Counted from the stretch's first letter, positions 36,670 through 49,068 are shown. The stretch is DNA of 64,000 nt from Vibrio caribbeanicus ATCC BAA-2122 (GCF_000165125.1 NZ_AEIU01000099.1:1-64000); one strand, 5' to 3'. A program made the numbers and translations. The notes: a model not told the origin generated them from the letters alone.

Positions 36670-36846
36670 TTACTCCTCAACTTTAACCATGTAGAAAACT
36701 TTATTGATCATGCCGCGCACGCACGGAGTATCTTCAAGTTCTACAGTGTGGTTGATTTTACGAAGGCCCAAACCTTTCAAACACGCTTTGTGCTTAGGTA
36801 GACGACCAATTGAGCTTTTAGTTTGAGTTACTTTAATAGTTGCCAT
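36670..36846 (-). CDS. rpmD: 50S ribosomal protein L30
   Basis: A 58-residue protein: [20 protein letters not shown], then [18 protein letters not shown] start at 36846, as in homologs; an in-frame extension to 36873 would overlap rpsE. Sits between rpsE and rplO in the spc operon. Confidence 0.97.
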   Translation of the reverse strand: MATIKVTQTKSSIGRLPKHKACLKGLGLRKINHTVELEDTPCVRGMINKVFYMVKVEE

Positions 36847-36853
36847 TGTGTTC

Positions 36854-37357
36854 TTACTCCGAAATAGATTCAACAGTTAGACCACGTTTAGCAGCAACCA
36901 TTTCTGGCGACTTCATGCTACCTAGCGCATCGATCGTAGCACGAACGATGTTGATAGGGTTCGTAGAACCGTATGCTTTAGATAGTACGTTGTGTACGCC
37001 AGCAACTTCTAGTACTGCACGCATCGCACCACCGGCGATAACACCCGTACCTTCTGCAGCAGGCTGCATGTAAACTTTAGAGCCCGAATGGCGACCTTTC
37101 ACTGGGTGGTGAAGAGTGCCTTCGTTAAGCGCGATCGTAGTCATGTTACGACGTGCTTTTTCCATTGCTTTTTGAATCGCTGCAGGTACTTCACGGGCTT
37201 TGCCGTAACCGAAACCTACGCGACCGTTACCGTCACCAACAACTGTTAGTGCAGTAAAGCTCATGATTCGACCACCTTTAACCGTTTTTGATACACGGTT
37301 AACTGCGATTAGCTTTTCTTGCAAATCATTCGCTTGAACTTGTTGTTCTTTAGCCAT
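36854..37357 (-). CDS. rpsE: 30S ribosomal protein S5
   Basis: A 167-residue protein important for decoding accuracy and mRNA unwinding. The N-terminal double-stranded-RNA-type domain has [20 protein letters not shown], where spectinomycin resistance mutations occur in other bacteria; a second domain ends [12 protein letters not shown]. Standard position between rplR and rpmD. Confidence 0.98.
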   Translation of the reverse strand: MAKEQQVQANDLQEKLIAVNRVSKTVKGGRIMSFTALTVVGDGNGRVGFGYGKAREVPAAIQKAMEKARRNMTTIALNEGTLHHPVKGRHSGSKVYMQPAAEGTGVIAGGAMRAVLEVAGVHNVLSKAYGSTNPINIVRATIDALGSMKSPEMVAAKRGLTVESISE

Positions 37358-37371
37358 CTTCCAACCCTACC

Positions 37372-37725
37372 TTAGAATTTCAGACCAGCTTCGCGAGCAG
37401 AATCTGCTAGCGCCGCCACTCGACCGTGGTATTGGAAACCAGAACGATCAAATGCAACTGAGTCAACGCCTTTTTCAAGCGAACGCTCTGCAATAGCTTT
37501 ACCTACTGCTTTTGCTGCATCGATGTTACCAGTGTTCTTAACTTGCTCACGGATCGCTTTTTCTACAGTAGAAGCTGCTGCGATAACCTCAGAGCCGTTC
37601 GCTGCAATAACCTGAGCGTACACGTGACGAGGAGTACGGTGTACTACTAGGCGAGTTGCACCCAGTTCTGCAATCTTACGACGTGCACGTGTAGCACGAC
37701 GGATGCGAGATGCTTTCTTATCCAT
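37372..37725 (-). CDS. rplR: 50S ribosomal protein L18
   Basis: A 117-residue 5S rRNA-binding protein. [18 protein letters not shown] starts the basic N-terminus and [20 protein letters not shown] is the conserved C-terminal motif. It follows rplF by 9 bases. Confidence 0.98.
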   Translation of the reverse strand: MDKKASRIRRATRARRKIAELGATRLVVHRTPRHVYAQVIAANGSEVIAAASTVEKAIREQVKNTGNIDAAKAVGKAIAERSLEKGVDSVAFDRSGFQYHGRVAALADSAREAGLKF

Positions 37726-37734
37726 AGTGTTACC

Positions 37735-38268
37735 TTACTTCTTCTTAGCTTCTTTAGTACGCTCATTTTCATCTGCGTAACGAACACCTTTACCTTTATA
37801 AGGCTCAGGCTCACGGTAAGAACGAATGTCAGCCGCAACCTGACCAACTAATTGCTTATCACAACCAGAGATCACGATTTCAGTTTGGCTTGGACATTCA
37901 GCTTTAATACCCGCTGGCAATTCATGCTCAACTGGGTGAGAGAAGCCTAATGTTAGGCCTACAGCGTTGCCTTTAATAGCAGCACGGTAACCAACACCTT
38001 TTAGAGTTAGCTTCTTCGTAAAGCCTTCAGTAACACCCACAACCATGTTGTTTACTAGAGCACGAGCAGTACCTGCTTGAGCCCATGCATTAACAACACC
38101 GTCGCGTGGACCGAAAGTTAGATTGCTTTCTTCCTGAGCTACAACTACCGCATCGTTAAGAACGCGTGATAGTTCGCCTTTAGCACCTTTTACAGTGATT
38201 TCTTGGCCGTTTAGTTTCACCTCTACGCCAGCTGGAATAGCGACAGGTGCTTTAGCAACACGAGACAT
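37735..38268 (-). CDS. rplF: 50S ribosomal protein L6
   Basis: A 177-residue protein of two similar domains near the factor-binding site of the large subunit. [17 protein letters not shown] opens it and [20 protein letters not shown] is the C-terminal signature. Typical length; placed between rpsH and rplR. Confidence 0.98.
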   Translation of the reverse strand: MSRVAKAPVAIPAGVEVKLNGQEITVKGAKGELSRVLNDAVVVAQEESNLTFGPRDGVVNAWAQAGTARALVNNMVVGVTEGFTKKLTLKGVGYRAAIKGNAVGLTLGFSHPVEHELPAGIKAECPSQTEIVISGCDKQLVGQVAADIRSYREPEPYKGKGVRYADENERTKEAKKK

Positions 38269-38280
38269 ATTCTACTCCTA

Positions 38281-38673
38281 TTACGCTACGTAGCAGATGA
38301 TTTCACCACCAAGACCTGCTTTACGTGCAGCACGGTCTGACATGAGACCCTTGGAAGTTGAAACAATAGCAACCCCAAGACCACCCATTACAGAAGGAAG
38401 ATTATCTTTCTTCTTGTAAACGCGTAGACCTGGACGAGAAACTCGCTTAAGTTGCTCGATTACTGGTTTAGCTTGGAAGTACTTAAGAGTAACTTCTAGC
38501 TCAGGTTTAACTTCGCCTTCAACAGCGAAATCAGTGATGTAACCTTCAGCTTTTAATAGTGCAGCAATTGCAACTTTAAGCTTTGAAGAAGGCATTTTAA
38601 CAGCAACTTTATTTGCTGCCTGACCGTTACGAACGCGGGTCAGCATATCCGAAATCGGATCTTGCATGCTCAT
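38281..38673 (-). CDS. rpsH: 30S ribosomal protein S8
   Basis: A 130-residue primary 16S rRNA-binding protein. [20 protein letters not shown] starts it and [20 protein letters not shown] is the conserved RNA-binding end. In E. coli S8 is the translational repressor of the spc operon, acting at rplE; the same arrangement (rplE, rpsN, rpsH) is present here. Confidence 0.98.
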   Translation of the reverse strand: MSMQDPISDMLTRVRNGQAANKVAVKMPSSKLKVAIAALLKAEGYITDFAVEGEVKPELEVTLKYFQAKPVIEQLKRVSRPGLRVYKKKDNLPSVMGGLGVAIVSTSKGLMSDRAARKAGLGGEIICYVA

Positions 38674-38702
38674 ATGATTTACTCCAAATGATTAAGTGGC
38701 AA

Positions 38703-39008
38703 TTACCAGCTAGCCTTACGAAGACCCGGAATCTCGCCTTTCATGCAAGCTTCACGAACCTTAATACGGCTTAGACCGAACTTACGTAGGTAACCGTGTG
38801 GACGACCAGTTTGGTTACAACGGTTGCGCTGACGTGATGCACTTGAATCACGTGGAAGAGTCTGCAATTTAAGAACTGCGTCCCAACGATCTTCTTCTGA
38901 TGCGTTTACATCGCTGATGATAGCTTTTAGCGCCGCACGCTTTTCAGCGAACTTAGCTACTAGCTTCGCACGCTTTACTTCACGTGCTTTCATTGAATTT
39001 TTAGCCAT
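38703..39008 (-). CDS. rpsN: 30S ribosomal protein S14 (zinc-free long form)
   Basis: A 101-residue protein of the small-subunit head. It begins [20 protein letters not shown] and ends [11 protein letters not shown]. The CxxC pairs of the short zinc-binding form are absent (single cysteines only in NRCNQTG and REACMKG), so it does not need zinc. Standard place between rplE and rpsH. Confidence 0.98.
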   Translation of the reverse strand: MAKNSMKAREVKRAKLVAKFAEKRAALKAIISDVNASEEDRWDAVLKLQTLPRDSSASRQRNRCNQTGRPHGYLRKFGLSRIKVREACMKGEIPGLRKASW

Positions 39009-39025
39009 AACAGTAACCCTTCACC

Positions 39026-39565
39026 TTACTTACGGAATGGGAAGTTAAAGGCAGCCAGCAGAGCACGGCCTTCCTCATCAGTACCAGCAGACGTCGTAAT
39101 AGTGATGTCTAGACCGCGTACTCTATCAACTTTATCAAAGTCGATTTCCGGGAAGATGATTTGCTCGCGAACGCCCATGCTGTAGTTACCGCGTCCGTCA
39201 AAAGACTTAGCGCTAACGCCACGGAAGTCACGTACACGTGGAAGAGCGATGTTAATTAAACGCTCAAGAAAATCCCACATACGTTCGCCACGCAAGGTTA
39301 CTTTACAACCGATAGGGTAGCCTTCACGGATTTTGAAACCTGCAACAGATTTACGCGCTTTAGTGACAAGTGGCTTTTGACCAGAAATGATCGCCATGTC
39401 AGCTGCTGCGTTTTCTAGCAGTTTCTTATCGTTGATTGCTTCACCAACACCCATATTTAGGGTGATTTTCTCGATTCTAGGGACTTGCATGACGCTTGTG
39501 TAGCTGAACTCTTTGGTAAGTTCAGCGACTACAGACGACTTGTAGTAATCATGCAGTTTCGCCAT
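39026..39565 (-). CDS. rplE: 50S ribosomal protein L5
   Basis: A 179-residue 5S rRNA- and P-site tRNA-contacting protein. [13 protein letters not shown] and [19 protein letters not shown] are the conserved segments. The mRNA near its start is the S8 target in E. coli. Follows rplX by 23 bases. Confidence 0.98.
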   Translation of the reverse strand: MAKLHDYYKSSVVAELTKEFSYTSVMQVPRIEKITLNMGVGEAINDKKLLENAAADMAIISGQKPLVTKARKSVAGFKIREGYPIGCKVTLRGERMWDFLERLINIALPRVRDFRGVSAKSFDGRGNYSMGVREQIIFPEIDFDKVDRVRGLDITITTSAGTDEEGRALLAAFNFPFRK

Positions 39566-39588
39566 AGTAGAACTCCAAATTACTTCTA

Positions 39589-39906
39589 TTAGTTAGAAAC
39601 GATTTCGTTGTTAGACTTAAAGAAACGAACTTTCTTACCATCTTCGAAACGGAAACCGATACGGTCAGCTTTACCAGTAGCTGCGTTGAAAACTGCAACG
39701 TTAGAAACATCAATTGCCGCTTCCTGCTCAACGATACCACCTTGGGTGCCTAGAGCTGGAACTGGTTTTTGGTGTTTTTTAACTAAGTTGATACCTTCAA
39801 CGATAACTTTACCAGTTGCTAGAACCTTAGTTACTTTACCTTTCTTGCCTTTGTCTTTACCAGCAAGAACGATTACTTCGTCATTACGACGGATTTTAGC
39901 TGCCAT
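39589..39906 (-). CDS. rplX: 50S ribosomal protein L24
   Basis: A 105-residue assembly-initiator protein of the large subunit with a KOW motif near the start ([19 protein letters not shown]). Standard place between rplN and rplE. Confidence 0.98.
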   Translation of the reverse strand: MAAKIRRNDEVIVLAGKDKGKKGKVTKVLATGKVIVEGINLVKKHQKPVPALGTQGGIVEQEAAIDVSNVAVFNAATGKADRIGFRFEDGKKVRFFKSNNEIVSN

Positions 39907-39918
39907 CTTACGTGCTCC

Positions 39919-40290
39919 TTACAGAACTTCTGGAGCCAGTGAAACGATCTTCATGAACTTATCGCCACGAAGTTCACGAGTCACAGGACCAAAGATACGT
40001 GTACCGATTGGTTGCTCAGTGTTGTCATTTAACAATACGCAAGCATTACGGTCGAAGCGAATGACAGAACCGTCTGGACGACGTACGCCTTTACGGGTGC
40101 GAACTACCACCGCCTTCAGTACATCACCTTTTTTAACTTTACCGCGAGGAATTGCTTCCTTAACCGTAATCTTGATGATGTCACCGATATGTGCATAACG
40201 GCGGTGAGAGCCACCCAGAACCTTAATACACATTACGCTGCGAGCGCCTGAGTTATCAGCTGCGTCAAGCATACTTTGCATTTGGATCAT
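39919..40290 (-). CDS. rplN: 50S ribosomal protein L14
   Basis: A 123-residue subunit-interface protein: [20 protein letters not shown], with the conserved C-terminal [18 protein letters not shown]. First gene of the spc operon. The string TAGCGGAGCACTAAC before its ATG matches the corresponding E. coli leader almost exactly and includes the ribosome site. Confidence 0.98.
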   Translation of the reverse strand: MIQMQSMLDAADNSGARSVMCIKVLGGSHRRYAHIGDIIKITVKEAIPRGKVKKGDVLKAVVVRTRKGVRRPDGSVIRFDRNACVLLNDNTEQPIGTRIFGPVTRELRGDKFMKIVSLAPEVL

Positions 40291-40402
40291 GTTAGTGCTC
40301 CGCTAAATATATAAAAAAACTAGACCCTCACGGGTCGGGCTGCCTCTTTAAAAGGGACGCGAATTGTACCACCCTTTTTTATAATTGGGTAGTCAAAAAA
40401 TA
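40291..40402 (-). promoter_or_regulatory. spc operon promoter and leader
   Basis: Upstream of rplN the minus strand has TACAAT (40368-40363) as a -10 box; no good -35 lies 16-17 bases further up, and TTGACT (40395-40390) is too far away at 21 bases. A GACCC/GGGTC hairpin (40323-40337) follows in the leader. The location matches Pspc of E. coli, just downstream of the S10 operon terminator. Confidence 0.55.
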
Positions 40403-40438
40403 AACGGCCCCAAAATTTATTTTTGGGGCCGTTTTTGT
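40403..40438 (-). terminator. Terminator of the S10 operon
   Basis: AACGGCCCCAAAA and TTTTGGGGCCGTT pair over 13 positions around a 5-base loop, 23 bases after rpsQ. On the minus strand TTTATTTTTT follows. It separates the S10 and spc transcripts, probably incompletely, as in E. coli. Confidence 0.85.
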
Positions 40439-40455
40439 TCATAGAATTAGAAAGA

Positions 40456-40710
40456 TTAAATCTTCGCTTTTTCCAGAACTTTCACCAAAGTCCAAGACTT
40501 AGTCTTAGACAGTGGACGACACTCTGCGATTTCAACTTTGTCGCCTAGGCCACAATCGTTGTTCTCGTCATGTGCGTGTACTTTAGTCGTACGCTTTACG
40601 TATTTACCGTAAATTGGGTGTTTCACCATGCGTTCGATAGCAACAACGATAGACTTATCCATCTTGTCGCTAACAACACGACCTTGTTGAGTACGTTTTA
40701 CTTCGCTCAT
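40456..40710 (-). CDS. rpsQ: 30S ribosomal protein S17
   Basis: An 84-residue OB-fold protein binding 16S rRNA near the platform. [20 protein letters not shown] and the C-terminal [11 protein letters not shown] are family signatures. Last gene of the S10 operon; its start overlaps the rpmC stop by one base. Confidence 0.98.
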   Translation of the reverse strand: MSEVKRTQQGRVVSDKMDKSIVVAIERMVKHPIYGKYVKRTTKVHAHDENNDCGLGDKVEIAECRPLSKTKSWTLVKVLEKAKI

Positions 40711-40901
40711 TATGCGCCTGCCTTCTCAGTCAAAACAGTTTTCACACGTGCGATATCACGGCGCACAGCTTTCAGAGTATGAGTTTGCTGAAGCTGACCA
40801 GTTGCAGCTTGCATACGCAAGTTGAACTGTTCACGTAGCAAATTCAATAGCTCAGCGTTAAGCTCTTCAACGCTTTTCTCGCGTAGATCTTGTGCTTTCA
40901 T
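40710..40901 (-). CDS. rpmC: 50S ribosomal protein L29
   Basis: A 63-residue helical hairpin at the tunnel exit. [20 protein letters not shown] starts it. I use the ATG at 40901, which overlaps the rplP stop as ATGA; a GTG at 40904 is also in frame. Confidence 0.97.
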   Translation of the reverse strand: MKAQDLREKSVEELNAELLNLLREQFNLRMQAATGQLQQTHTLKAVRRDIARVKTVLTEKAGA

Positions 40902-41311
40902 CACATCACCTGCTTAGTTACAAATGTAGTTTTGAATGGCAGTTTACGAGCCGCTAGACGGAACGCTTCACGAGCCAATTCTTCAGGTACACCACCCATT
41001 TCGTACATTACCTTTCCAGGTTGGATTTGGGCTACCCAGTACTCAACGTTACCTTTACCCTTACCCTGACGAACTTCAAGTGGCTTTTCTGTGATAGGCT
41101 TATCTGGGAACACACGGATCCAGATTTTACCTTGACGCTTAACGTGACGTGTCATCGCACGACGTGCCGCTTCGATTTGACGAGCAGTTAGACGACCACG
41201 GCCAGTAGCTTTAAGACCGAATTCGCCGAAGCTTACATCAGTACCTTTAGCTAGACCACGGTTACGACCTGTCTGAACCTTACGGAACTTAGTACGTTTA
41301 GGTTGTAGCAT
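40901..41311 (-). CDS. rplP: 50S ribosomal protein L16
   Basis: A 136-residue protein near the A-site t[23 protein letters not shown] and [20 protein letters not shown] segment [19 protein letters not shown] are diagnostic. Follows rpsC by 11 bases and overlaps rpmC. Confidence 0.98.
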   Translation of the reverse strand: MLQPKRTKFRKVQTGRNRGLAKGTDVSFGEFGLKATGRGRLTARQIEAARRAMTRHVKRQGKIWIRVFPDKPITEKPLEVRQGKGKGNVEYWVAQIQPGKVMYEMGGVPEELAREAFRLAARKLPFKTTFVTKQVM

Positions 41312-41322
41312 CTGTCGACTCC

Positions 41323-42021
41323 TTACTTACGGCCTTTGCGCTGCTTCTTAGGCTTATCGCCTTTAGGCTCTACAGCATTAGCTGCTGGCATACCGCCTAG
41401 AATCTCACCTTTGAAGATCCAAACTTTAATGCCGATCACACCGTATTGAGTGTGAGCCGAAGAAGTTGCGTAATCAATGTCAGCACGTAGAGTGTGTAGA
41501 GGTACACGACCTTCACGGTACCACTCTGAACGTGCAATTTCAGCGCCGCCTAGACGACCACTTACTTCTACTTTGATACCCTTAGCACCTAGACGCATTG
41601 CATTTTGTACCGCGCGCTTCATAGCACGACGGAACATAACACGACGCTCTAGCTGAGACGCGATGCTATCACCAACAAGCTGTGCATCTAACTCAGGCTT
41701 ACGTACTTCAGCGATGTTAATTTGCGCTGGTACACCTGCAATTTTAGCTACAGCTGTGCGTAGTTTTTCTACGTCTTCACCTTTCTTACCGATAACAACG
41801 CCTGGACGAGCAGTGTGAATAGTCACACGGATGCTCTTAGCAGGACGCTCGATAACGATACGTGATAATGATGCTTTTTTCAGTTCACTTGTAAGGAACT
41901 GACGTACCTTGAAGTCGCCGTCTAGGTTGTCAGCGAAATCTTTGGTATTAGCAAACCATGTAGCATTCCAAGGCTTAACGATGCCTAGACGAATACCATT
42001 AGGATGTACTTTTTGACCCAT
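41323..42021 (-). CDS. rpsC: 30S ribosomal protein S3
   Basis: A 232-residue protein at the mRNA entry channel with helicase activity. It has a KH domain with the [17 protein letters not shown] loop (residues about 72-88) and a C-terminal domain with [17 protein letters not shown]-type segment. Ends in a basic tail. Standard position after rplV. Confidence 0.98.
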   Translation of the reverse strand: MGQKVHPNGIRLGIVKPWNATWFANTKDFADNLDGDFKVRQFLTSELKKASLSRIVIERPAKSIRVTIHTARPGVVIGKKGEDVEKLRTAVAKIAGVPAQINIAEVRKPELDAQLVGDSIASQLERRVMFRRAMKRAVQNAMRLGAKGIKVEVSGRLGGAEIARSEWYREGRVPLHTLRADIDYATSSAHTQYGVIGIKVWIFKGEILGGMPAANAVEPKGDKPKKQRKGRK

Positions 42022-42040
42022 TGCTTACTCTCCTAGTCTC

Positions 42041-42373
42041 TTAGCGATCTGCTACAACAACAGTGATGTGGCTTGAACGCTTCAAGATACGATCCGCACG
42101 ACCTTTAGCACGAGGCATAATACGCTTCATGATAGGGCCTTCATCTACGAAGATTTTTGCGACATTTAGATCGTCAATATCTGCGCCTTCATTATGCTCC
42201 GCGTTAGCGATAGCTGACTCAAGAACTTTCTTAATTAGATCAGCAGCTTTTTTGTTGCTGAACGTTAAGATTTCTAGAGCCTGGTCTACAGACTTACCAC
42301 GAATTTGATCCGCAACTAAGCGTGCTTTCTGAGGCGAAATGCGAGCAAAGTTATGTTTAGCTAGTGCTTCCAT
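42041..42373 (-). CDS. rplV: 50S ribosomal protein L22
   Basis: A 110-residue protein lining the exit tunnel. [20 protein letters not shown] starts it, and [15 protein letters not shown] forms the hairpin loop at which macrolide resistance arises in other bacteria. Two ATG codons are adjacent; I use the second (42373), as homologs do. Confidence 0.97.
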   Translation of the reverse strand: MEALAKHNFARISPQKARLVADQIRGKSVDQALEILTFSNKKAADLIKKVLESAIANAEHNEGADIDDLNVAKIFVDEGPIMKRIMPRAKGRADRILKRSSHITVVVADR

Positions 42374-42383
42374 CATCTACTCC

Positions 42384-42662
42384 TTAACGCTTCTTAGCTT
42401 TCTTATCCACGACGTGGCCGCGGTAAGTACGAGTTGGTGCGAATTCACCCAGTTTGTGACCGATCATTTCTTCAGTTACAAATACTGGTACGTGCTGACG
42501 ACCATTATGGACAGCGATGGTCAAACCGATCATCGTAGGGATGATCATTGAACGACGGGACCAAGTCTTAATAGGCTTTTTGTCTCCGCTTTCCACCGCT
42601 TTCTCTACCTTCTTCAGCAAGTGTAGGTCAATAAATGGACCTTTCTTGAGAGAACGTGGCAT
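42384..42662 (-). CDS. rpsS: 30S ribosomal protein S19
   Basis: A 92-residue head protein: [20 protein letters not shown], then the conserved [14 protein letters not shown]. It contacts S13 and the large subunit. Standard place between rplB and rplV. Confidence 0.98.
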   Translation of the reverse strand: MPRSLKKGPFIDLHLLKKVEKAVESGDKKPIKTWSRRSMIIPTMIGLTIAVHNGRQHVPVFVTEEMIGHKLGEFAPTRTYRGHVVDKKAKKR

Positions 42663-42683
42663 GGCGATTCCTCTTTATATAGA

Positions 42684-43508
42684 TTACTTGTTACGACGAC
42701 GTACGATGTACTTGTCGGTGCGTTTGTTCTTACGAGTCTTGAAGCCTTTAGTTGGCTGACCCCATGGTGAAACTGGGTGACGACCACCAGATGTACGGCC
42801 TTCACCACCACCGTGTGGGTGGTCTACTGGGTTCATCACAACACCACGAACGGTTGGACGAACACCACGCCAGCGGTTAGCACCAGCTTTACCAAGTTCA
42901 CGTAGCATGTGCTCAGAGTTACCAACTTCACCGATTGTTGCACGGCCTTCAGAAAGTACTTTGCGCATTTCGCCAGAACGTAGACGGATAGTTACGTATG
43001 CACCGTCGCGAGCAACGATTTGAGCATATGCACCAGCCGAACGAGCTAGCTGACCACCTTTACCAGGCTTAAGTTCAACGTTATGTACTGTCGAACCTAC
43101 TGGGATGTTACGCATTGGAAGTGCGTTACCAGCTTTAATTGGTGCATCAGCACCAGACTGGATAGCATCACCAGCTTGAACACCTTTAGGTGCTAGGATG
43201 TAACGACGCTCACCGTCTGCGTACAGAACTAGAGCGATGTTAGCGCTACGGTTTGGATCGTATTCTAGACGCTCAACTTTCGCTGGGATACCGTCTTTAG
43301 TACGTTTGAAGTCAATTACACGGTAATGGTGCTTGTGACCACCGCCGATGTGACGTACTGTAATACGACCGTTGTTGTTACGACCACCATTCTTAGAGTT
43401 TTTCTCTAGAAGAGGTGCGTACGGCTTGCCCTTGTGTAGGTCAGCGTTAACAACTTTAACAACGTGACGACGACCAGGGGAAGTCGGCTTACATTTAACA
43501 ATAGCCAT
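42684..43508 (-). CDS. rplB: 50S ribosomal protein L2
   Basis: A 274-residue protein essential for subunit association and peptidyl transfer. The C-terminal [20 protein letters not shown] segment contains the conserved histidine near the peptidyl-transferase centre. An OB-fold and an SH3-like domain precede it. Typical length. Confidence 0.98.
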   Translation of the reverse strand: MAIVKCKPTSPGRRHVVKVVNADLHKGKPYAPLLEKNSKNGGRNNNGRITVRHIGGGHKHHYRVIDFKRTKDGIPAKVERLEYDPNRSANIALVLYADGERRYILAPKGVQAGDAIQSGADAPIKAGNALPMRNIPVGSTVHNVELKPGKGGQLARSAGAYAQIVARDGAYVTIRLRSGEMRKVLSEGRATIGEVGNSEHMLRELGKAGANRWRGVRPTVRGVVMNPVDHPHGGGEGRTSGGRHPVSPWGQPTKGFKTRKNKRTDKYIVRRRNK

Positions 43509-43524
43509 TTCTCAACTACTCCTG

Positions 43525-43827
43525 TTATTCCGCGCCGCCAACGAAGTCAAGATCTTGACCTTCTTTCAAAGTAACATACGCCTTTTTAACGTCGCTGCGG
43601 CGACCTTGGCGTAGACCTTGACGTTTGGTCTTACCCTTAGTGATAAGAGTATTTACAGACTTAACTTCAACTTCAAATAGCTTTTCTACAGCTGCTTTGA
43701 TCTCTTTTTTAGTAGCATCTGTTGCTACTTTGAAAACGATAGTGTTCGCTTTCTCAGCAGTCATAGTTGCTTTTTCAGAGATGTGCGGAGCACGTAGAAC
43801 TTTTAGGATACGCTCTTCAGTGATCAT
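43525..43827 (-). CDS. rplW: 50S ribosomal protein L23
   Basis: A 100-residue protein at the tunnel exit, docking site for trigger factor and [23 protein letters not shown] is the conserved start. Its ATG overlaps the rplD stop as ATGA. Confidence 0.98.
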   Translation of the reverse strand: MITEERILKVLRAPHISEKATMTAEKANTIVFKVATDATKKEIKAAVEKLFEVEVKSVNTLITKGKTKRQGLRQGRRSDVKKAYVTLKEGQDLDFVGGAE

Positions 43828-44426
43828 GCTAGCATCTCCTCAACTTGCTTAACTGCGTCTGCAGTCATTACAACTTTGTCGAACGCGATCAGTGAAACTG
43901 GATCGATACCAGCTGCATCACGAGCGTCAACTTTGTATAGGTTACGAGCTGCTAGGAATAGATTCTCATCTACTTCACTAGTCACGATAAGCGCGTCTGT
44001 TAGCTCAAGCTCTTTCAGCTTAGCGACAAGCTCTTTAGTTTTTGGTGCTTCTACTGAGAAGTTATCAACAACGATTAGACGCTCTTGACGAACAAGCTCA
44101 GAAAGAATGCTCTTCATAGCACCACGGTACATTTTCTTGTTAACTTTTTGGCTGTGATCTTGTGGTTTCGCAGCAAAAGTAACACCACCTGTACGCCAGA
44201 TTGGGCTACGGATTGTACCAGCACGTGCACGGCCAGTACCTTTTTGACGCCATGGCTTAGCGCCACCGCCAGAAACTTCTGAACGTGTTTTTTGAGCACG
44301 AGTACCTTGACGAGCACCTGCTGCGTACGCAACAACTACTTGGTGTACAAGAGCTTCGTTAAACTCACGTCCGAAAGTAGTTTCGGAAACAGTTAGTGCA
44401 TCAGCACCTTTAACCATTAGTTCCAT
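43824..44426 (-). CDS. rplD: 50S ribosomal protein L4
   Basis: A 200-residue protein with an extended loop into the exit tunnel ([20 protein letters not shown], residues about 55-74). In E. coli L4 also represses the S10 operon at both transcription and translation through the rpsJ leader; the long leader here (45400-45696) suggests the same. Confidence 0.98.
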   Translation of the reverse strand: MELMVKGADALTVSETTFGREFNEALVHQVVVAYAAGARQGTRAQKTRSEVSGGGAKPWRQKGTGRARAGTIRSPIWRTGGVTFAAKPQDHSQKVNKKMYRGAMKSILSELVRQERLIVVDNFSVEAPKTKELVAKLKELELTDALIVTSEVDENLFLAARNLYKVDARDAAGIDPVSLIAFDKVVMTADAVKQVEEMLA

Positions 44427-44443
44427 TACTTACTCCTGAGACG

Positions 44444-45073
44444 TTATGCTTTAACAGCTGGTTTAACGATCACGTTGCCACCTGTTGAGCCAGGGACTGC
44501 ACCTTTGATAAGAAGCAGATTGCGCTCAGCGTCAACACGTACGATCTCTAGGTTTTGAGTCGTTACACGCTCAGCACCCATGTGACCTGCCATTTTCTTG
44601 CCTTTAAATACGCGACCTGGAGTCTGACATTGACCGATAGAACCAGGAGCACGGTGAGACAATGAGTTACCGTGAGTCATATCTTGAGTACGGAAGTTCC
44701 AACGCTTAACTGCGCCTTGGAAACCTTTACCTTTAGATGTACCAGTAACGTCTACTTTCTTAGTATCGTTGAACAATTCAACGGTTAGCTCAGAGCCAAC
44801 TGCGAATTCTTCACCGTTTTCCAAACGGAATTCCCAAAGACCGCGACCAGCTTCAACACCTGCTTTCGCGAAGTGACCTGCTTCTGGCTTAGTTACGCGG
44901 TTAGCTTTCTTAGCACCAGTAGTAACCTGAATTGCTGCGTAGCCGTCTGTTTCAAGTGTTTTCACTTGAGATACACGGTTAGCTTCAACTTCAACTACAG
45001 TTACTGGGATAGAAACGCCTTCTTCAGTAAATACGCGGGTCATGCCCACTTTACGACCGATTAGACCAATCAT
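44444..45073 (-). CDS. rplC: 50S ribosomal protein L3
   Basis: A 209-residue assembly-initiator protein whose loop reaches the peptidyl-transferase centre. [20 protein letters not shown] and the loop with [20 protein letters not shown], including the glutamine methylated by PrmB in E. coli, are present. Second gene of the S10 operon. Confidence 0.98.
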   Translation of the reverse strand: MIGLIGRKVGMTRVFTEEGVSIPVTVVEVEANRVSQVKTLETDGYAAIQVTTGAKKANRVTKPEAGHFAKAGVEAGRGLWEFRLENGEEFAVGSELTVELFNDTKKVDVTGTSKGKGFQGAVKRWNFRTQDMTHGNSLSHRAPGSIGQCQTPGRVFKGKKMAGHMGAERVTTQNLEIVRVDAERNLLLIKGAVPGSTGGNVIVKPAVKA

Positions 45074-45087
45074 TCTTCTAATCTCCC

Positions 45088-45696
<609 letters not shown>

Positions 45697-45702
45697 GGCT
45701 GC

Positions 45703-45730
45703 ATTATACAGATCACAAATTGACATGCAA
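45703..45730 (-). promoter_or_regulatory. S10 operon promoter
   Basis: TTGCAT (45730-45725) and TATAAT (45708-45703) on the minus strand are 16 bases apart, with TG ahead of the -10 (TGTATAAT). This is the strongest sigma-70 match upstream of rpsJ. Confidence 0.75.
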
Positions 45731-45840
45731 GCCCTGTTTGATAAATAAGCTTGGTGATTTTGTTATCAGGCGCATAAAAACAAGAGGTAAGGTTCTAATA
45801 GGGCAATACAAGACAGCGCAGGTTACCCTGCGCCGAATGG

Positions 45841-46581
45841 TTATTGAGCGAGTCGCTGACGAACAGCTTCAAAAAGGCATACGCCCGAAGCAACCGAGAC
45901 ATTAAGGCTGGAAACAGTGCCAGCCATGGGGATTTTTATCAAATCATCGCATGTTTCACGAGTTAAGCGACGCATTCCATCGCCCTCTGCACCCATCACG
46001 ATCGCTAGTGCACCGGTTAACTTTGCTTGATAGATATCTTGGGTTGCCTCACCAGCTGTTCCGACAAACCATACCCCTTGCTCTTGTAAAGCTCGCATAG
46101 TGCGCGCTAAGTTAGTGACCCTAATCAAAGGCACAGTTTCTGCAGCTCCACAAGCCACCTTACTCACAGTGGCATTGATGTTGGCCGATTTATCTTTGGG
46201 CACGATTACCGCCGCAACCCCTGCCGCATCGGCGTTACGAAGGCAAGCTCCTAAGTTGTGCGGATCAGTCACACCATCGAGAACCAGTAATAAAGGCGCA
46301 GTATGCTGAGCAATAATATTATCCAAATCATGTTCATTGAGTAGCTTGGCAGGCTTAACCCTGGCCATAATCCCCTGATGATTGGCTCCTTTTGCCTTAT
46401 CATCAAGCGTTTTACGTGTCATTAACTGAATCGAAACGCCACATACCTGTAAATCATTAAGAATTGGCCTTAGACGATCATCTTGACGCCCTTTCAAAAC
46501 AAACGCTTCGATAAAGCGCTCAGGTTCTCTTTCTAAAACGGCTTTTACGGCGTGAATACCATAAATAAACTCATTGCTCAT
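45841..46581 (-). CDS. rlmB: 23S rRNA (guanosine(2251)-2'-O)-methyltransferase
   Basis: A 246-residue SPOUT-class enzyme. An N-terminal L30e-like RNA-binding domain ([19 protein letters not shown]) leads to a knotted methyltransferase domain with [28 protein letters not shown] and [18 protein letters not shown], the three TrmH-family motifs. It modifies G2251 of the peptidyl-transferase P-loop. It follows rnr by 21 bases, as in E. coli. Confidence 0.96.
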   Translation of the reverse strand: MSNEFIYGIHAVKAVLEREPERFIEAFVLKGRQDDRLRPILNDLQVCGVSIQLMTRKTLDDKAKGANHQGIMARVKPAKLLNEHDLDNIIAQHTAPLLLVLDGVTDPHNLGACLRNADAAGVAAVIVPKDKSANINATVSKVACGAAETVPLIRVTNLARTMRALQEQGVWFVGTAGEATQDIYQAKLTGALAIVMGAEGDGMRRLTRETCDDLIKIPMAGTVSSLNVSVASGVCLFEAVRQRLAQ

Positions 46582-46602
46582 TTAATAACCTATTTACTGC
46601 TT

Positions 46603-49068
46603 TTATTGCGCTTCTTTTTTACTGCGCTTGGTCTTTTTGGGTTTACTACCGGGCTTTTTCTTACGCGCCTTGGTTACTTTCGGCTTGTTAGGCTTACTTT
46701 TTGACTTAGTGCCGCTCGGTGGCTTGGTTGGCTCAACTTGGGGACTGGCTGATTTAGCCGACTTATTTCCCTTAGTTGCTGCCCTTTTTTTCTCTTTGGC
46801 TTTTCTTTTCGCTTCAGCAACACGCTTTTTCGCCGTTTTGCCTTCGCCGCGTAGCTTACGACTTGTTTCCACTAATTCAAAGTCAATTTGACGATCATCA
46901 AGGTTCACAGAAAGAACTTTGACTTTGACCGCATCACCAAGACGGTAGATAGCGCCAAAGCTTTCACCTATTAATCTCTGTCCAATAGGGTCAAATTGAT
47001 AGTAATCGTTCGCTAAAGCTGAAATATGTACTAGACCATCGATATGAAGCTCACTCAAACGAACAAAGAAACCAAAGCCTGTTACATTCGCGATTACACC
47101 ATCGAGCTCTTCTCCGACATGGTCTTGCATGTATTCACATTTTAACCAATCAGAGACCTCGCGCGTTGCATCATCTGCTCTACGTTCAGTCATGGAGCAC
47201 TGCTCACCGTAAAAGTCCATGTCATCAAAGGAATAATGGAAACCTCCGGTTGGTGTCCAGCGCTCTTTGAGCGTGCCCTGCTCTTTGGCGATTAGGTACT
47301 TGATGGCTCGATGAAGAAGTAAATCTGGGTAGCGGCGAATCGGAGAAGTAAAGTGTGCATAGCGCTTTAAGGCCAGGCCAAAGTGACCACAGTTATCAGC
47401 GTTATAAACCGCTTGTTTCATTGAACGCAACAGCATAGTTTGAATCAGTTCTTTATCCTGGCGCTCTGAAATCTGTTTAACGAGATCGGCATAATCTGTA
47501 GGGGATGGTTCAAGACCACCATTGAGATGAAGTCCCAATTCTCCTAAGAAATCTCTAAAGCCTTGCAGTTTCAATTCCCCAGGTGATTCATGAATTCGGT
47601 ATAGAGCAGGCTCCTTTGCCTTTTCAACCAGAGAGGCAGACGCGATGTTGGCTAAAATCATACATTCTTCAATGATCTTATGCGCATCATTGCGAATTAC
47701 GGGCTCAATACTATCGATCTTTCTTTCAGCGTTAAAAATAAACTTAGTCTCAACCGTCTCAAATTCGATAGCACCGCGGTGGTCTCTTGAACGCTTGAGG
47801 ACTTTATACATCTTGTGCAACTGTTCCAGGTGAGGCACTAGAGGTTCGTATCGTTCTCTAAGCTCCTCATTACCCTCAAGAATATCATTAACCTTACTGT
47901 AAGTTAGACGAGCATGTGAATTCATGACCGCTTCGTAGTGCTGGTAGCCTGAAAGTTTCCCTGTCTCTGAAATCGTCATCTCACAAACCATACACAAACG
48001 GTCAACTTGAGGATTAAGAGAGCATAAACCGTTGGATAATACTTCGGGTAACATAGGAACGACTTGAGAGGGGAAATAGACCGAGTTTCCGCGATTGATG
48101 GCCTCTTTATCAAGTGCAGTGTCAGGACGAACGTAGTAACTCACGTCAGCAATAGCTACCCATAAGCGCCAGCCCCCGCTCTTTTTCTCTTCACAATAGA
48201 CTGCATCATCAAAATCTCTGGCATCTTCACCATCTATAGTCACTAGAGGTAACTGTCTTAGATCAACTCTTCCCTCTTTCGCTTCTTCAGGCACTTCCTC
48301 ACCTAGATTGGCAATTTGCTTATCGACTTCTACTGGCCACTCATGAGGGATTTGGTGAGTACGAATCGCGATTTGTGTTTCCATACCAGGTGCCATATTC
48401 TCACCTAGAACTTCAACCACTTTCCCCATCATACCTCGTGAGCGCTCTCCTCTATCGGTAATGTTAATAACCACGACATTCCCCATACGCGCCCCTGCAC
48501 GTTCTTCGTTAGGAATCAAAATATCTTGGCTGATACGAGAATCGTCAGGGACCACATACGAATAACCGTACTCAGTGAAGAAACGACCTACGATTTGCGT
48601 TTGCCTTTCTTCAATAACTCGAACAAGTCGGCCCTCTTTACGCCCTCTCTTGGAGTTTTCGGTTGGTTGAACTAAAACAAAATCACCATGCAAAATGGTT
48701 TTCATTTGGTGGTGAGGCAAAACAATATCTGCGTCTTTACCTATGCTACCTTCTGGTCGAACCCAGCCGTGTCCATCTTTGTGCCCAATGACATAGCCTT
48801 TGATCATTTCTAACTTTTCAGGCAAGGCATAGCATTGCCTTCGCGTAAAGACTAATTGACCGTCTCTTTCCATCGCCCTCAAACGTCGGCGCAAGCCTTC
48901 ATAATGATCTTCTCCCTTTAATTTGAGTGCTTCAAAAAGATCATTGCGATTCATAGGAACCCCGACGTTTGCTAAAAATTCAAGAATGAATTCTCGGCTG
49001 GGGATAGGATTTTCATAATTTTCCGATTCACGCTCAGCAAAAGGATCATTATGGATATTGTCTGACAT
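46603..49068 (-). CDS. rnr: Ribonuclease R
   Basis: An 821-residue 3'-5' exoribonuclease that degrades structured RNA, including rRNA fragments, and takes part in tmRNA quality control. Domain order: helix-turn-helix, two cold-shock domains, the RNB catalytic domain ([14 protein letters not shown] near residue 278, with the metal-binding aspartates; [18 protein letters not shown]), an S1 domain from about residue 640, and a long lysine-rich tail (about the last 85 residues). I start at 49068 (AGG seven bases upstream); an in-frame GTG at 49074 adds two residues. Confidence 0.97.
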   Translation of the reverse strand: MSDNIHNDPFAERESENYENPIPSREFILEFLANVGVPMNRNDLFEALKLKGEDHYEGLRRRLRAMERDGQLVFTRRQCYALPEKLEMIKGYVIGHKDGHGWVRPEGSIGKDADIVLPHHQMKTILHGDFVLVQPTENSKRGRKEGRLVRVIEERQTQIVGRFFTEYGYSYVVPDDSRISQDILIPNEERAGARMGNVVVINITDRGERSRGMMGKVVEVLGENMAPGMETQIAIRTHQIPHEWPVEVDKQIANLGEEVPEEAKEGRVDLRQLPLVTIDGEDARDFDDAVYCEEKKSGGWRLWVAIADVSYYVRPDTALDKEAINRGNSVYFPSQVVPMLPEVLSNGLCSLNPQVDRLCMVCEMTISETGKLSGYQHYEAVMNSHARLTYSKVNDILEGNEELRERYEPLVPHLEQLHKMYKVLKRSRDHRGAIEFETVETKFIFNAERKIDSIEPVIRNDAHKIIEECMILANIASASLVEKAKEPALYRIHESPGELKLQGFRDFLGELGLHLNGGLEPSPTDYADLVKQISERQDKELIQTMLLRSMKQAVYNADNCGHFGLALKRYAHFTSPIRRYPDLLLHRAIKYLIAKEQGTLKERWTPTGGFHYSFDDMDFYGEQCSMTERRADDATREVSDWLKCEYMQDHVGEELDGVIANVTGFGFFVRLSELHIDGLVHISALANDYYQFDPIGQRLIGESFGAIYRLGDAVKVKVLSVNLDDRQIDFELVETSRKLRGEGKTAKKRVAEAKRKAKEKKRAATKGNKSAKSASPQVEPTKPPSGTKSKSKPNKPKVTKARKKKPGSKPKKTKRSKKEAQ